Shown: piece by piece, positions 33,078 through 44,924 of the stretch | Position numbering within the stretch: the stretch's first letter is position 1 | Layout: each line of letters opens with the position of its first letter | Source: Metellina segmentata | Lineage: Eukaryota > Arthropoda > Arachnida > Araneae > Tetragnathidae | Direction: 5' to 3' | Assembly: GCA_947359465.1 (NCBI GenBank) | Contig: OX375873.1 | Location: 93,767,478-93,831,477 of the forward strand | Length of the DNA stretch: 64,000 nucleotides | Notes under the pieces: generated by a model | Told to the model about the DNA's origin: nothing | Databases searched by the model: none | What the model saw: the letters and a program-made list of their open reading frames with translations, nothing else | Translations under genes and position numbers: made by a program

Positions 33078-34008
33078 AGAAGAATATCGGATCGAAAAAC
33101 AAGGTAAGAAAAGGTCATCCGGTAAAATTAACTCAACGTGATCAGAGATTTATAAGTAGAAAATTTGTGAAAAATCCACGTTTGAGTGGTATAAATATTT
33201 CTACAGAATTTACTGTAATATTTCCTACTTCAATTTCATCTGAAACTGCTCGACAAGTGCTCAGATCAGCTAGATTAAATGAGCGTTCTGCTCGAAGAAA
33301 ATTTTTTGCAAGTGCAAAAATAGAAAGTATAGTCTTATCTTCGCAAAATCAATGATAAAAAGCCCGAAACGTATTGGAATCATGTGTTAGTTGCAAATGA
33401 AAGCAAATTTAACATTTGGGGTTCCGATGGACGTATAATTGTATTGAGAAGAAAAAATGAGGAACTTAATCCCAAGAACTTAGTTGGAACAGTAAAACAT
33501 GGCGCAGTGGATGCTCCCTTGGATGGGGGTGCATGTCAGCATCTTGACTAAGAAATTTGGTTTTTATTGATGGCATAATTACTTTTAACTTTATTCAAAA
33601 TTATTAGCCCATAATTTGGTTATTGGAAACTACTTTTTTTGTTATCAAGGAAACCATCCTAAGCACACGGCTCTCAACGTTCGCCTCTAATGTCTATAAT
33701 AGTCCAGAATTTCTGAAAACACCACCTCAGTTGTAGGATTTGAACCCAATAGAACACATTTAGAGAGAACTGAAGGTTAGATTATGAAAACACAACATTA
33801 AAAGGAACTATAAAACCGGAAATGATTGAAGAATGGAGCAACATAAATACAAAAATTACAAAAAAAAAACCAATGAACTCAATTCCCAGACGTTTAAAAG
33901 CTGTTGTGGATGTATGCTATAGGATATCCTATTAATTTACAGAAATATTACAATATTTACTAATATATAGAGATATTTACAAAGTGTACGAAAACTTTTG
34001 TGTGGTAA

Positions 34009-34536
34009 TTTTTTGTTACTTTTTGTTTATTGATTTTCCAAAAAATAGAAATTTTACATACTTTTAAAAATGTTTTACGTATGTAGACAAGTTATAGATA
34101 TCATTAACAAAATCCCATTCTTAAATGCTAATCACGAGATATACCGTAGAGATATCCGCCAGGGTGCGGAAAAGTGTATTCCAACCTAAATACAGATTTT
34201 TTTAAACCGTAGCAAATAAATACTATATCAATCCGATTTAATATCAGTTATTAAATGCATCAATATTGGCCTTACTTGGTATGCTATTCACATTTCTTTA
34301 ATTATGGTTCATGTATTTTCTTATATTAAACTGTATTGTCGATTTGGGAAAACCCGATTCACATGGAAGATGCTCGCCAGGTTCTTCCATACGTCATTAA
34401 GAAACTTCTACCAAATAGATCAAAGGAGAAATGAAACACCTATGACATGAAGCGATTCTCCAAGCACGTCGGGAAAATAAATGCTGATATCAATAACAAT
34501 GTGTAATTAATGCAATTGATTCAATTCCAATCATTT

Positions 34537-34540
<4 letters not shown>
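34009..34540. other. Non-coding, nothing recognised
   Basis: AT-rich. A lone GGTGCGGAAAAGT at about 34155 resembles the TIR core of the long-TIR elements at 44.9 and 55.7 kb but has no surrounding similarity that I can see. Confidence 0.45.

Positions 34541-34602
<62 letters not shown>
34541..34602. repeat. Compound microsatellite (TA)n(TG)n
   Basis: About 13 TA units pass directly into about 17 TG units. Frames across it on both strands are artefacts. Confidence 0.92.
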
Positions 34603-34604
<2 letters not shown>

Positions 34605-34605
<1 letters not shown>

Positions 34606-36955
34606 TTCTTTTCCATGAGAATGAATGAAGGATTTCCAAACAAAAATGTTAATTACCAAATCATAATACTTAACAGTGTAGTAATACTTATAGTATAATA
34701 GAATAGTATTAGTTAATTTCATATCTTGTATTATACTCACATGGTCACGTGAGTTTTACCAAACTCGTGTAACAGATGTACAATTAAATGAGTAAAGTCT
34801 GATTTAAATAAAAAAAATATCGGAAAAAAATTTCAACTTTTGATTTTGTTGAAGCTAATAATTTTAAATTCTAGACGTATGTACTTTAGTCAACACAATG
34901 AATGACAACTAATTTTTCTTGGAGAAGTGGTTATATTTGCAAATACGATTGATTTGATCTTTGAAACATTTCCTCAATTAATATTGAATATAATAATTTG
35001 AATGCGTAGATGATATCAACTAAGTAAAAACATCACACAAATATAATTTTCAATAGAAACTTCTATTTCGGCACCCAATTTCGAATCTATTAAAAAGTAA
35101 CTTCAAATAGCAAATTTCATGTCATACCGTTTCACATTACCTTTCAAGTTATGAGAACAGAAAGATTGAACTTCCTAATGTAAAATCAGTTTCTTAGACT
35201 TGTGGATATCTTTATAAATCATATTTTTGAAGCGCTGATATTTTCAACTACATTCATCAACCAAAACAAACTTGTCAAAACATTTTATTTTTAAAATACA
35301 GTTTTTTTAACATGCTATAATACTTATTAAATTAATACTTGTAAAAATATGAATTGGAACCTTACAAAATTTTGATAGGAATCGATTCAGCAGAACTTCT
35401 AATATGACGATGCAAAATTTTAGCTCATCCATATTTCTAATTTTTGCTATACATTATATTTTCCTCGATATTGCGATTGATTCTGGAGGGGGACAACCAA
35501 AAGTTTTAAAAACCTCTGACAAACCTTATATAATAATTCCTGGATCATTTGCACGCAAAGTAATTATAATATAATCCTCAAATCGTTTGCACTTGCATAA
35601 TAAATATAGTAATTCTCGGATCGCTGAAAAATACGTTTGAAATATTGTTCAAATTTGAAGCTATTATGGATAACTATAACTACAATTAATCTCGATCTAC
35701 GAATAGCGATTTTCTATCTGGAAATGGCACTGGAAATTGACGCTGACTTTAACGTTGAATATTTCCGGTTATAAAGATAATAAAATCTACAGTTCATATT
35801 TACAAAGTCTACATTTCATATATAAACTAATTTAGCGATGCATAATCTGATTATTGCTTCAACACATGGCGTTCCCGTTAGAAAATTCGTTGTTTGTGGA
35901 AAATTTCGCAAGAAGATTTTTCTTAAGCAATTTTATGATTTTTAATTTGTAGAGAACGTTATTCCCTATTGAGTGATGCCTTTTAATTTGCTTTATTATG
36001 AATAGTGATGGCAATGAAGGAAGTGGTTTAATTTTTTTCTATACTAATTGTACTTTAAAACAAGTATGGTAATGGAAATTTAAACACCGAATTATTTTCA
36101 AAGAAATTTTTAATTTCTTGTAAAGAGTGGATGCTTTATTTCAGCACCATCAAAAGAGGTAAAGCTATAAAGATACATCATGTTGCAACTACCTTTGAGA
36201 TTAAACACTTTAAAATACAACGAGAAACTTATATTTTAAGATAACAAAGGAGTTATTAAGTTTTGTTTGAAATTAATTAGTAGTTAGTACTTAATTAAGC
36301 AAAGGCTATTCTTCAGAAAAAATATATGTAATTACATATCAGAATATATTATATTTATCAAAATCCCCTTTCTGAAGTCTCTTATCTAAACGAAAAAGTA
36401 TTTATTCCCTCATATTTTCAATCAACGTCAATTGCTCTCAGTGGAGCACGACAAATTTATTTAATATTAATGACACTTCTATTCAAGAGAAGAGTTTTAT
36501 TTCTTCATTTGTCAAGAAGTCCATTCTAGAAAGCAAAGGAATTGGAAGAAATGCTATATTAAAATTAATTCAAAATATTCTGTGCTTTGTGAAAATTGGT
36601 CTACGCATTCATTTTGTTATTGGTTTCATTAAAGTTAAGTATTTTATATCTCCTTTTTTTTTGTAACAAAAGTGTCGGAAAAGGACGAAGCACAGCAAAT
36701 CTGAAAAGGGAAATTACTGTCTTATGCTTAAATAAAATTGTGGTTTACAGGCATTTCCACTGATGGAACAAAGTGTATTTCTAAAATATAATTCATTCTG
36801 GTAGCTTTGTACAATGTATCTGGAACAAAAAAAAATTGAAATTTTAGCAATTCGTAAAACATTTATTTGTTTAAGTTATTTGGAACACATGCATATAATA
36901 ATTTTTTTTGTTTCAAAGTAACAGACAGAGAGGAGTTTAAAATCGCATAAAATAG
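34605..36955. other. Non-coding, nothing recognised
   Basis: 2.3 kb of AT-rich sequence. I see no coding homology, RNA gene, terminal repeat or tandem array on either strand. Confidence 0.5.
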
Positions 36956-36961
36956 TAGCTA

Positions 36962-38147
36962 CACTGAAGAGCCAAAATATTATGATCACCTACTCAATAA
37001 TGCGTTGCGCCTCCTTTGACCTTCAAAACAGCTACAACTCGCCTGGGCATAGATGCCACAAATTATTGGTACATGACTGGAGACAGGTTGTACATATTGT
37101 CTAAGCAGCTTTCACGCAAAGTCGAGATATTCGGACATGGTGATGTTTGAGCTCTGAGCTGCCGCTCAATGACACCCCAAATGTCCTCTATCGGATTAAG
37201 ATCCGGCGTGTTGTGTGGCCAGGACATTAAGTGAAATTCATGAGTATGCTTCTCGAAACACTCCAATACAATCCGAGCTTTGTGACACGGGGCGTTGTCC
37301 TGCTGGAAGATTTCATTTCCCGTTGGAAAGAAAGACGTCATGTAAGGGTGCAACTGATCTGCAATGATGTTCAGATAGCTCGCAGCGTTCATGGTCTGTT
37401 CTACCACAACTACGGGTCCCAGAGTCGTCCATGAGAACGTCCCCTAAAGCATAATACCCCCACCACCAGCCTGTGCATGACCTGCTGTACAAGTGTGGAG
37501 CAACTGTTCTCCTGGTAGACGGCGTACCCTGACACGACCATCGACGTGATGAATGAGAAATAGGGATTCACCTGACCAGGCAACTCTCTTCCACTCATCC
37601 ATGCCCAGTCTCGATGTTCCCGGGCCCACTGTGGCGAAGTTGACGATGACGCTTGTTTAACAGAGGCACACGAGTGGGACGTCTGCTGCACAGTCCAATA
37701 TCCAACAGTGTCCGCTGAATTGTGTGTTCTGAAATACTTACGTTTGGACCTGCATTGTATTGGTCTGTCAGCTGGAGCCACTGTCTCGCGCTGATTTTGC
37801 TTTACCAAGCGGGATAGTCTCCGACGTCCTTTTTCTTTGATAACGGTGTCACCGTCATTTATCCACTTTGCATTAATACTAACAACGGCATTTCGTGAAC
37901 AACCAACTAGTCGTGCAGTTTCGGTGTTACTCGTTCCGAGTCTTCGGGCCATTACGATCTGCCATCTATCAAATTCGCTTAGATCAGAAGCCTTTCCCAT
38001 CACTCACAAAAGTAAGTGCAAGAATGATTACTTGCCTTCTCCAGCAGCAGGTAAATACCTTTTTCACTTAATCACGTGCCTTCCACGTCATCTAGACGAC
38101 TTCATTGAAAAATGTGGGGATGCTCATAATGTTTTGGCTTGTCAGTG
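36962..38147 (-). mobile_element. Tc1-like transposon, near full length, dead
   Basis: The left end CACTGAAGAGCCAAAATATT (after TA at 36960-36961) matches the reverse complement of the right end CACTGACAAGCCAAAACATT. The right flank reads TGTA, so the TA duplication is either mutated to TG or shifted by two bases. The 1.19-kb length and the minus-strand transposase fit a decayed Tc1. Confidence 0.88.
36994..38003 (-). pseudogene. Tc1-like DD34E transposase with frameshifts and a lost catalytic Asp
   Basis: The start at 38003 gives [20 protein letters not shown], then [17 protein letters not shown] (paired helix-turn-helix) and GRRRLSRL. The reading frame shifts near 37750 and again near 37620. 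The first acidic motif reads VAWSGESLF, where the catalytic Asp of WSDES is Gly. The second (IFQQDNAPCHKA) and the third (WPHNTPDLNPIEDIWG) keep Asp and Glu. The C-terminus SMPRRVVAVL with KGGATHY ends at 36994 after another stop. At least two frameshifts plus the substitution make it inactive. Confidence 0.88.
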
Positions 38148-38149
38148 TG

Positions 38150-39160
38150 TATATACACGGAGAAAAAAAAATTCATTTATCCATAGGACTCCTTTACATA
38201 TTACATATCTATATCGATACAAAAAAAAACTTTGATTGTTTATACGGATGAGAGTACCCCATTTCAAGGTATTTATCTGCTTTGAGCCATTTTAATGCAA
38301 AAAACATTGGTATTATAGTTTCGCGTCTGTCTGAACGTTCATCTCTATGAGTGTCTATCCTTATGTGCGTGAGAAGCTTGAGGTTTCTAATCAGGTAATC
38401 GATAGAATAGCAAAAATAAGCGTTAAGCAAAAATACAAAATATATCTAAAAGCTTGGTTGACCTTTACAAATTAAGATATTTTCTCTCGACTTCAATGAG
38501 TTTAATTGCCTTTTCAATAAAAATTATTCCCTCACTGTGTACACTTATCTCAAAACGTTATCTATAACCAAATCTAATTTAGCAAATCATAGTTTATCAA
38601 AATTAATTGACACGTTCACTGACAAAACTGATGTGGTGCGTTAATATTTAATGCCCCGCCGTACAAATGTTTTTTTTTCCCCAGAAGCCAATACCAGCCA
38701 CGGCAGTACCAGAATACATCGGCGAACTCAGCCAAAAAGATTATAATTTCATCATTTGTTAGAGATTTATTAAATTGCATTTTTTTTGGGGGGGGGGAGC
38801 CTTGAAGGACCGGCAGAACTATCTATACTACAATTTAAAATGCAAGATTTTTTTTCAATAACTAATAAAGCTATAAATTCAAAACCACATACCGTTACAA
38901 CTAGTCTCTAACCTTTACTCCTCGCCAATACCACGCCACCTAACATATAATGCCGACTAAAGCGGTGAATAAATAACCCGGCTCAAATCTTCTCGCGCGA
39001 ACGCGTGACTGGCTACTGAGACATTACTCCACACCACGCACTGGCGAGTGATTGTCTCTTTAGCATTGACGCCAAATCACGTGAGATCGGCATCGAAAGC
39101 GTTTAGTAATTCTAGTAATTTTAAACTATTTTCACTGAAAGACCTCAATTTCACTCTTCA
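38150..39160. other. Non-coding apart from a candidate exon at 38685
   Basis: Includes a poly-G run at about 38789-38798 and a GC-richer patch at about 38980-39090 with no identifiable content. Confidence 0.45.
38685..38762 (+). other. Candidate terminal coding exon, unidentified
   Basis: A strong acceptor (eight T, then CCCCAG, ending 38684) is followed by 25 open codons (KPIPATAVPEYIGELSQKDY and five more) and a TAG at 38760-38762. An AATAAA lies at 38864-38869. The exon is richer in G+C than its flanks and uses codon choices unlike the surrounding AT-rich sequence. There is no upstream exon I can connect to it, and I do not recognise the protein. Confidence 0.25.
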
Positions 39161-39164
39161 GATT

Positions 39165-39465
39165 GATAGATATCCACAGATAGACAAGATATTCGTTAAA
39201 TAAAGATTTAGCCAATTTTGCTAATGGCGAGATATCTGGTCATCCAGAAATTGGCTATTGTTTACTAACGACGAAATATCTCGTCATCCAGAAATTGCCG
39301 ATTGTTTACTAACGACGAGATACCTCGTCATCCAGCTGATTTTTTTGTGATGACGAGATTAAGATCTAGACAATTTTCTTCCAATGGAGAGATATATTGT
39401 TCATAAATATCCCGTCAGTTTCACTAACTAGGGTTTTCTTTTCCAGATATGGACCACCAGGAGGT
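39165..39465. mobile_element. TTAA-MITE family, copy 4
   Basis: Four diverged units of about 47 bp with CGA(G/A)AT A(T/C)CTCGTC-type palindromes (39230-39335) and the right end CCACCAGGAGG followed by TTTAAA. The left boundary and its TTAA are not clear. Confidence 0.65.
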
Positions 39466-39469
39466 TTAA

Positions 39470-40918
39470 ATAAATCCGTTGATCAATTCTCTTATATTTT
39501 CGTACTAAAATTTTTCCATAGTCCACCATATTTGATATGTTGTGTTGAATATGCATAAGTGCTTTTTTTTGTCATTGCAAAAGTATGCATTGAACATATG
39601 TTTTTCTACATTGAGATAGGATAGAAGAAGTTCATAATTTTAAAACATTTAAAAAACATTAAATTTATAATTTAGTTACACAAAATTTTTATCTATTTAA
39701 TCTATGTATCTATACTGTGCTTAATTTTGATAAGAAATAAAGTAGAAAACTTTGGGAAGTTAAAAATGTTTCATTGGGTTTTTACCAGTAGTATACCATA
39801 CGAAATCGCGAATTTCTACAGGTGCTAAAACTGAAGTGTCTGACAAATAAAATATAATCATATCTTAGATAGTTAAATATAGTCTACATGTAAAAATTTT
39901 AAGACTTTAAAGATTAATTATTTTTCCAAAAAGAAAAAGAATTACACATTACTATTTTTTGAATAAAATACACACGAGTTTGGAAAAGAAAATTCTTAAA
40001 AAACTAAATATGCTCCGCTAAGAAAATTATAGAAAGATTAGAGCTGAGAAAACAATAAGTTTATGATTTAATCAGATATATGTGTTTTTCTTTAGAGAAT
40101 TCATTTGTAATTTGCCAATTGATTTTTACTAAAGCAGCATATGTGTAAAGATGATAAATCTTTTATAATCAGGATGTCTGTAATAACGCATTAGCATTTT
40201 ACATGTGGAAAACCGGAAAGGATATATATATACATAACGTTGAATTGAAAAGCGAGCTGTACAATTTTTACAGGTAAAAGTCAGATCTAAGATAAACATT
40301 TATCACACAATCTGCATTCATATTCTTTTGTAAATGTTTGTTGAAAACTGAAATTTACTGTAATATAAGATGGATGTTTACCTTCTGCTGTTTTCAAAGT
40401 TTCAGTTTAATCTTCAGTTGTGATAAAGTTTAGATAAAATAAATAGATATGAATTTTTTACAACGTATACTCTCTATTGACTTTAAACCGGTAGTATTTA
40501 CTGTTCGGATAATCCATATGTGTATGGTCGCTGTGTTACGAGAAAGATTTACTAAAATTGTTTAGTGGTACACTGTGCTCAGGCCGTTATTTAAAGGGAA
40601 TTAGTAGATGTTCACAACAAAATGAGAAATGGCTAAAATTTACACGTCTTGTAAATTTCAACCATTTCTCTCTCAAAATTCTTTGCGTTTCCAACAATTC
40701 GTTCTATAAGTTATCTCTTTTAAAAAATAATTTCATAAAATGATATAAGTCAAAGAAAGAAGATTATATTATGTTGATTTGGAGTTTAACAAAAATAATT
40801 ATATCTGGAAATTATATCATACAAATTTCTCCCATTCAACTTTTCTATGCGTGATAATAGCAAAATGGGGCGTCTATTTAGTGGAAAAATGAAACTTTAA
40901 CTTCTAACAAGGAATTTT
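39470..40918. other. Non-coding, nothing recognised
   Basis: AT-rich, with no supported feature; the 61-codon frame at 40558-40743 lacks recognisable content. Confidence 0.5.
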
Positions 40919-41460
40919 AGAATATATATATATATATATATATACTAGCAAAATACCCGACCTTACTCGGTTTGAATTGGTTTACTCTAGATTGAAGAGA
41001 TAATCAAAATATATAGTGACTTACGTTTTTTGTAGAATAAAAATTTATTTTAACACCTTTCGCCATCTTTATATTTTCTACAACTTACTTTGGACACAAA
41101 TCCAACCCATGCATATCCATTCATGTAATACATTTCACATACATCGCACAATTGCTGTATGACAAAGCTACAAAATGACGAAAGGTGATACTAAGGTTAC
41201 TACTATAAAAGACGATTTTGAGGGAGATTTGGAATTCCCTTTCTTAAGTTCTTTTCATGTTCAACTCAATTAATTAAAATTACGATTTACGGCGAGTGCT
41301 CTCGCATTGCTCTCGACAAAGTCAACAAAACAATATTTTTTTTACTTGTGGCACTCTTGCCTCCGGTATGCGACATTGTGAAAGTTTGCAATCTTCTCCT
41401 GTTATTATTACAACGAATTTTTTAATGTTGGAAAAAGTTCCAGTTTGGATTAATAAACAT

Positions 41461-41580
41461 TATTATTCTTTCAATAACGGCATTATTCTTTAAATAACGG
41501 CATTATTCTTTAAATAACGGCATTATTCTTTAAATAACGGCATTATTCTTTAAATAACGGCATTATTCTTTCAATAATGG
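41461..41580. repeat. 20-bp minisatellite, six copies
   Basis: Unit CATTATTCTTTAAATAACGG repeats six times exactly in register. The four inner copies are identical; the outer copies carry TTCAAT instead of TTAAAT and the last has AATGG. Each inner copy contains TTTAAA. Confidence 0.95.
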
Positions 41581-42449
41581 CATAACTACACTTAAAATTC
41601 ACTGAAAATTTATACTGACTTACCTAACATTTTTAAGTCTAATACTTTGTGGTGCTGTTGCGTGTGATGAGAAGGAAAACACATTTATTAAAATAATAAA
41701 TATTTAAAACAGGAAACAGCGAAGTAAAACAAAATAAAAGATGTCGCAAAAAATTGTTCTAAAGATATTAATTTGTGATTCAATTTTATCTCTTGATCTT
41801 GCACAGTTGCCACAACTTACAACTAAAAGTATACAAAGTTTAGAAATGTGAAATTTATTCAGAGCGAAAGAACCAGAAAAAATATCACTGCTCGCGCGAT
41901 ATTGTTCATTCTCAATTCATTGAAAAATATCGTCTGTCCCAAATATTTGGAAATCGTTTTCATTGCGCAAAGAATAAAAATAATACTCGAAATAAATGAA
42001 GAATCAGAGATGAAATTCCATAAAAAAAAAAAAAAATTGAAGAATAATTACTTTTTTAGCAGTACTGGTAAAGCAATCGAAGTAATCGTAATATTCAATA
42101 GACATTCCAATTTTTCCAAAACTACCAAATTATGGTTGATTTAAGTATACTTACTCAGGTGTTTTAGCATGAAACTCAACTAAATATAACAACAAAGAAA
42201 TGTTTAATATTGCATTCATTAAACTAATAGATAATGTATAAAATAAAATACAATGCAATCAAATATATGGAATACAATTCATGTGATGTCTACACAAACA
42301 CACAAACACAAAATCGAGCATAGAACAGAAAGACGGACAGACAGACTTTCGCAACCAATGCCACTCACTAAATGAAGATAAGTACTAACTGTATGCAAAT
42401 TTTCATGAAAATATCTTAAACCGCGTGGACGTGTATAGGGCACAACATA

Positions 42450-42475
42450 CAGACAGACAGACAGACAGACAGACA
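42450..42475. repeat. (CAGA)n microsatellite
   Basis: About six and a half CAGA units inside the unclassified repeat. Confidence 0.9.
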
Positions 42476-42604
42476 CCAAATGAGAAAAAGGCGGATTCGG
42501 CATCAGAAGGGTCCAAAACGGATAGAAAACTTGAAATGGGTCGAAAATATTGAATGTACAAACAAACACTCCATTCTTATTTATATATATATATATATAT
42601 AATT

Positions 42605-43230
42605 CGCTCAAAGAACAAATATAAACCCATGATTTGGAATAAATTTTTTACAATGATTTGAATGTGTTGTGAATTGAAGATTTGATCTTTCTCTCCAATT
42701 ATAACGTTGGCTTAAAGCTTTTAAACGAATGTTTCTTTCTTTAACAACTATACCAATTTTCATGCAGGAAGTAGAAATTATTCCTTAGCTATTTGAAACG
42801 TATAGGTATTTATACAAATAATAGTTTAATGATTTTATGTAACAATATTAATTGAAATTTCTATATTAATTATCTTCTCTTCGTAGGCTCTACTTTAAAT
42901 TTAATATAGCATTTCTTTATAAAATTGAGAGTTTAAGTTGCAAGTAAAACTATGCTTTTTATTTAGGGAACGTTTCTTGACTACACTCACGAACGAAACG
43001 TTTTTAAACCTTCAATGATTCTGCTATATAGATATCTTAAAGTAGAACTAATTGAATGTCTATTACATTAATGTTGCGAAAAATTCAACTAGACAGCAAG
43101 GAATAGATTCTAAATGGAAAATTATTTCAAATGCCTTTCCCTTTTTTCACAGCATTAATTTTTTTATCTTTACATTTTATAGACTCCAGTTAATCCTATT
43201 TAATTCAGTTCTCTTATTTTCATAACACAG
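42605..43230. other. Non-coding, probably intronic to the protease remnant
   Basis: AT-rich sequence leading into the splice acceptor at 43229-43230. Nothing else is supported. Confidence 0.4.
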
Positions 43231-43819
43231 GTAGCTGTTTACACAAACGACAAGTATTGTCAAAGGGAGTGTACGAATTTAAGATACAATTGGATAGTCA
43301 GTGGGAATTGGGGAGTGCATAAACAAAGGACCAGCCTTGTTGGGCTTGAGCCTGTAGCTGGTCGTCAATATTTGTATTTGTACTGGATCAATTATTTCTG
43401 AAAGAGCTGTTATGAAAGCTGCTCACTGCGTGATATATTAAGTAGAGTGCCGACATTGTCAAAGGGCAAAACTTTCTTAACGTTTTTTCTGTCAACAATT
43501 TCCTGATCGTTTTAAAACTATCTTTTGTTTTCAGCAATGGTGTGGAAGCTGGTATGGAAGGAAACGTGGGAAGCTTCATCATATAGCGCAGTAGTGGGTG
43601 ATGTCAATAGATCTGATAACGTGGAATATCTTAATTTTGTTAAAATCACTCCCCATCCTGAGTACAATAAGACAGGAAAAATTGAGAATGATTTGGCCAT
43701 TCAGGAAACCCGGAGGAAAATTCTTTTCAGCAACACAATCCAGCCAATCTGCATCGCATCACCGAAAATTGGACGATTAGATAAAAAAACGTGTTGTAGC
43801 CATGGGTTGGGGTAAACAA
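43231..43819 (+). pseudogene. Trypsin-like serine protease (S1), two exons, broken
   Basis: Exon A follows the acceptor ATAACACAG and begins VAVYTNDKY (43231 on), the usual start of an S1 domain after the activation site. It is interrupted at about 43259-43382 by a retroposed sequence, then continues TGSIISERAVMKAAHC, which holds the catalytic His; a weak donor GTGATA follows at 43430. Exon B (acceptor TTGTTTTCAG, start 43535) reads YSAVVGDVNRSDNVEY, ITPHPEYNKTG, then ENDLAI with the catalytic Asp (codon 43690) and TIQPICIAS. A run of seven A (about 43788) shifts the frame, after which VVAMGWGKQ is readable in the other frame up to a good donor CAA|GTAAGT. The Ser-containing exon is not in view. 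Insertion plus frameshift indicate a pseudogene or a relic of a gene family member. Confidence 0.75.
43259..43382 (+). mobile_element. 5'-truncated LINE 3' end inserted in the protease exon
   Basis: These 124 bp match the reverse complement of 59015-59147 closely (GTGAACGAATTTAAGACACA there, GTGTACGAATTTAAGATACA here) and end in ATTTGTATTTGTA, the same hexamer tail as in the 59-kb copy. The flanks read TATTGT before and TATTTGT-ACTGG after, a plausible short target duplication. Confidence 0.8.
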
Positions 43820-44916
43820 GTAAGTAGAAATTCAAGAAACCATAGTTTACGAACAGAGATATCAAAGATAACACACTTTAGCTTTAAAATTCTTTAGTCG
43901 GCATACCATTAGTTCGCATGACCAAAATCGTCTGTAATGTAACTCGAAATGTCGGGTAAACTTTTAATTGAAAATGTGTGAACATTGCATATTAAAACAG
44001 GAAACGGTGAAAATGTAAGCATCAAAGGTTTCTGCAAACGCCCTGAAAAGAGAGCTTGGTTTAATATCATAGTATCTTTTTTCCAAGAAAAATGTTTGTA
44101 CACCTGAAAAAATAATCTATTTATTATACATTTGGGAGTCGTGAGCATTTTCTTATGTACATTCTGCTTAATGTAAATTTTAAGGTTTTAAAAACATCAA
44201 TATAATATTGTAATAATTTGTTGGCTTTCAAGAGAAAACTGCAGAAAGTTTGTATGGAAAGCAAATAATTTATTCCCAAACCATATACACAAAGTAAAAT
44301 AGAGAACACTCAAATTAACATCCTCCTACGTCTGCTTCTCAATTAGTGATAAATTGTTATGGCAGACATGTATATATAATATGTCACATATAATTCTGAA
44401 AAAAATTAATTGAAGTTTTCGTTAAATAATTTGTAACGAAATTAATGCACCTTGGTGACAATGCATGTAATGCGTTTTTGAAAATTCTCCCAAAATAAAA
44501 TCATGCCGTTCTTACATATTCATTAAGGTTTTGCTAAACATATCTGTATGGTAAACGTGGTCTGTTTGGTATTAAAGCTCTCTGGGCTCTCGAAATTTTA
44601 TTATTTTGTACTCATCTTTGTAGAAAAGAACTTTTTATATGTCAGTGGGCAAGGTATGTGGAAGAGCTCAACTGTGGTCTCCTAGGTAAATCTTTTCTAG
44701 CATAATTATAATTCTATACGCATACACAAACTGCTACCTATTAAACAAACTGTGGAATTCATGCGTATAAAATTTAAAGTGAAAATTCATATTATAAAGC
44801 TACAAGTTTTGGAACTAATGATTGTTAGCAATCAAAACACTTTCTTTAGTGCTAACAGTTAAAAATAGTTATTTAATGTCTTCAAATGCTGCATGTTTCT
44901 TATATAGAAAATACAC
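43820..44916. other. Non-coding, nothing recognised
   Basis: I looked for the third protease exon (a GDSGGP-type motif) and did not find it. AT-rich otherwise. Confidence 0.45.
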
Positions 44917-44924
44917 ACACAGAT

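Larger units (their letters stand above)
30747..33935 (+). pseudogene. Tc1-like transposase, split by an insertion and decayed
   Basis: The N-terminal helix-turn-helix begins MARSCKETTNIIRI at 30747 and continues CKSVRTIAKLINLSHS to about 30868, where foreign sequence begins. The frame resumes near 33084 with KNKVRKGHPVKLTQRDQRF, NPRLSGINISTEFT and ARQVLRSARLNERSARRK (second DNA-binding half and GRPR-like region), then degenerates. YWNHVLVANESKF- and WGSDG-like fragments mark the first acidic region. EPNRTHLER stands for the third (normally a PDLNPIEHIW-type motif), and FPDV-KLLWM at about 33888 is near the C-terminus. Stops and frameshifts after 33355 make it non-functional independently of the insertion. 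Confidence 0.8.
28035..34008 (+). mobile_element. Outer Tc1-like transposon, split by later insertions
   Basis: After TA at 28033-28034 the left end reads CAGTGACTCCCAAAAGTGTT then TATACACTTG. Near 33980-34008 the right end, reverse-complemented, reads CACAAAAGTTTTCGTACACT, a related terminal repeat. Between them the Tc1 transposase gene is present in two pieces, separated by a block at about 30876-33077, and a piggyBac (28255-30714) sits in the 5' leader. The right-hand TA and exact end are uncertain. Confidence 0.75.
40922..42601. mobile_element. Repeat unit bounded by (TA)n tracts, unclassified
   Basis: A (TA)n tract at 40922-40944 is followed at once by ACTAGCAAAATACCCGACCT, a motif type that in many invertebrates sits at the end of a dispersed element. 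The other end has a (CAGA)n tract, conserved-looking sequence near 42390-42440 (TGCAAATTTTCATGAAAATA then GGACGTGTATAGGGCACAAC), and a second (TA)n at 42582-42601. The combination is a familiar dispersed-repeat pattern in arthropods, but I cannot assign a class and see no coding region. The 98-codon frame at 41848-42144 is not recognisable. Confidence 0.45.

Noticed and set aside
34150..34175. A third long-TIR hAT-like element based on GGTGCGGAAAAGT
   Set aside because: Only 13 bp match and nothing around them resembles the TIRs or transposase.
43259..43382. A tRNA-derived SINE in the protease exon
   Set aside because: It has no A/B box, and the matching sequence at 59 kb continues into a LINE ORF2 C-terminus, so it is a truncated LINE.
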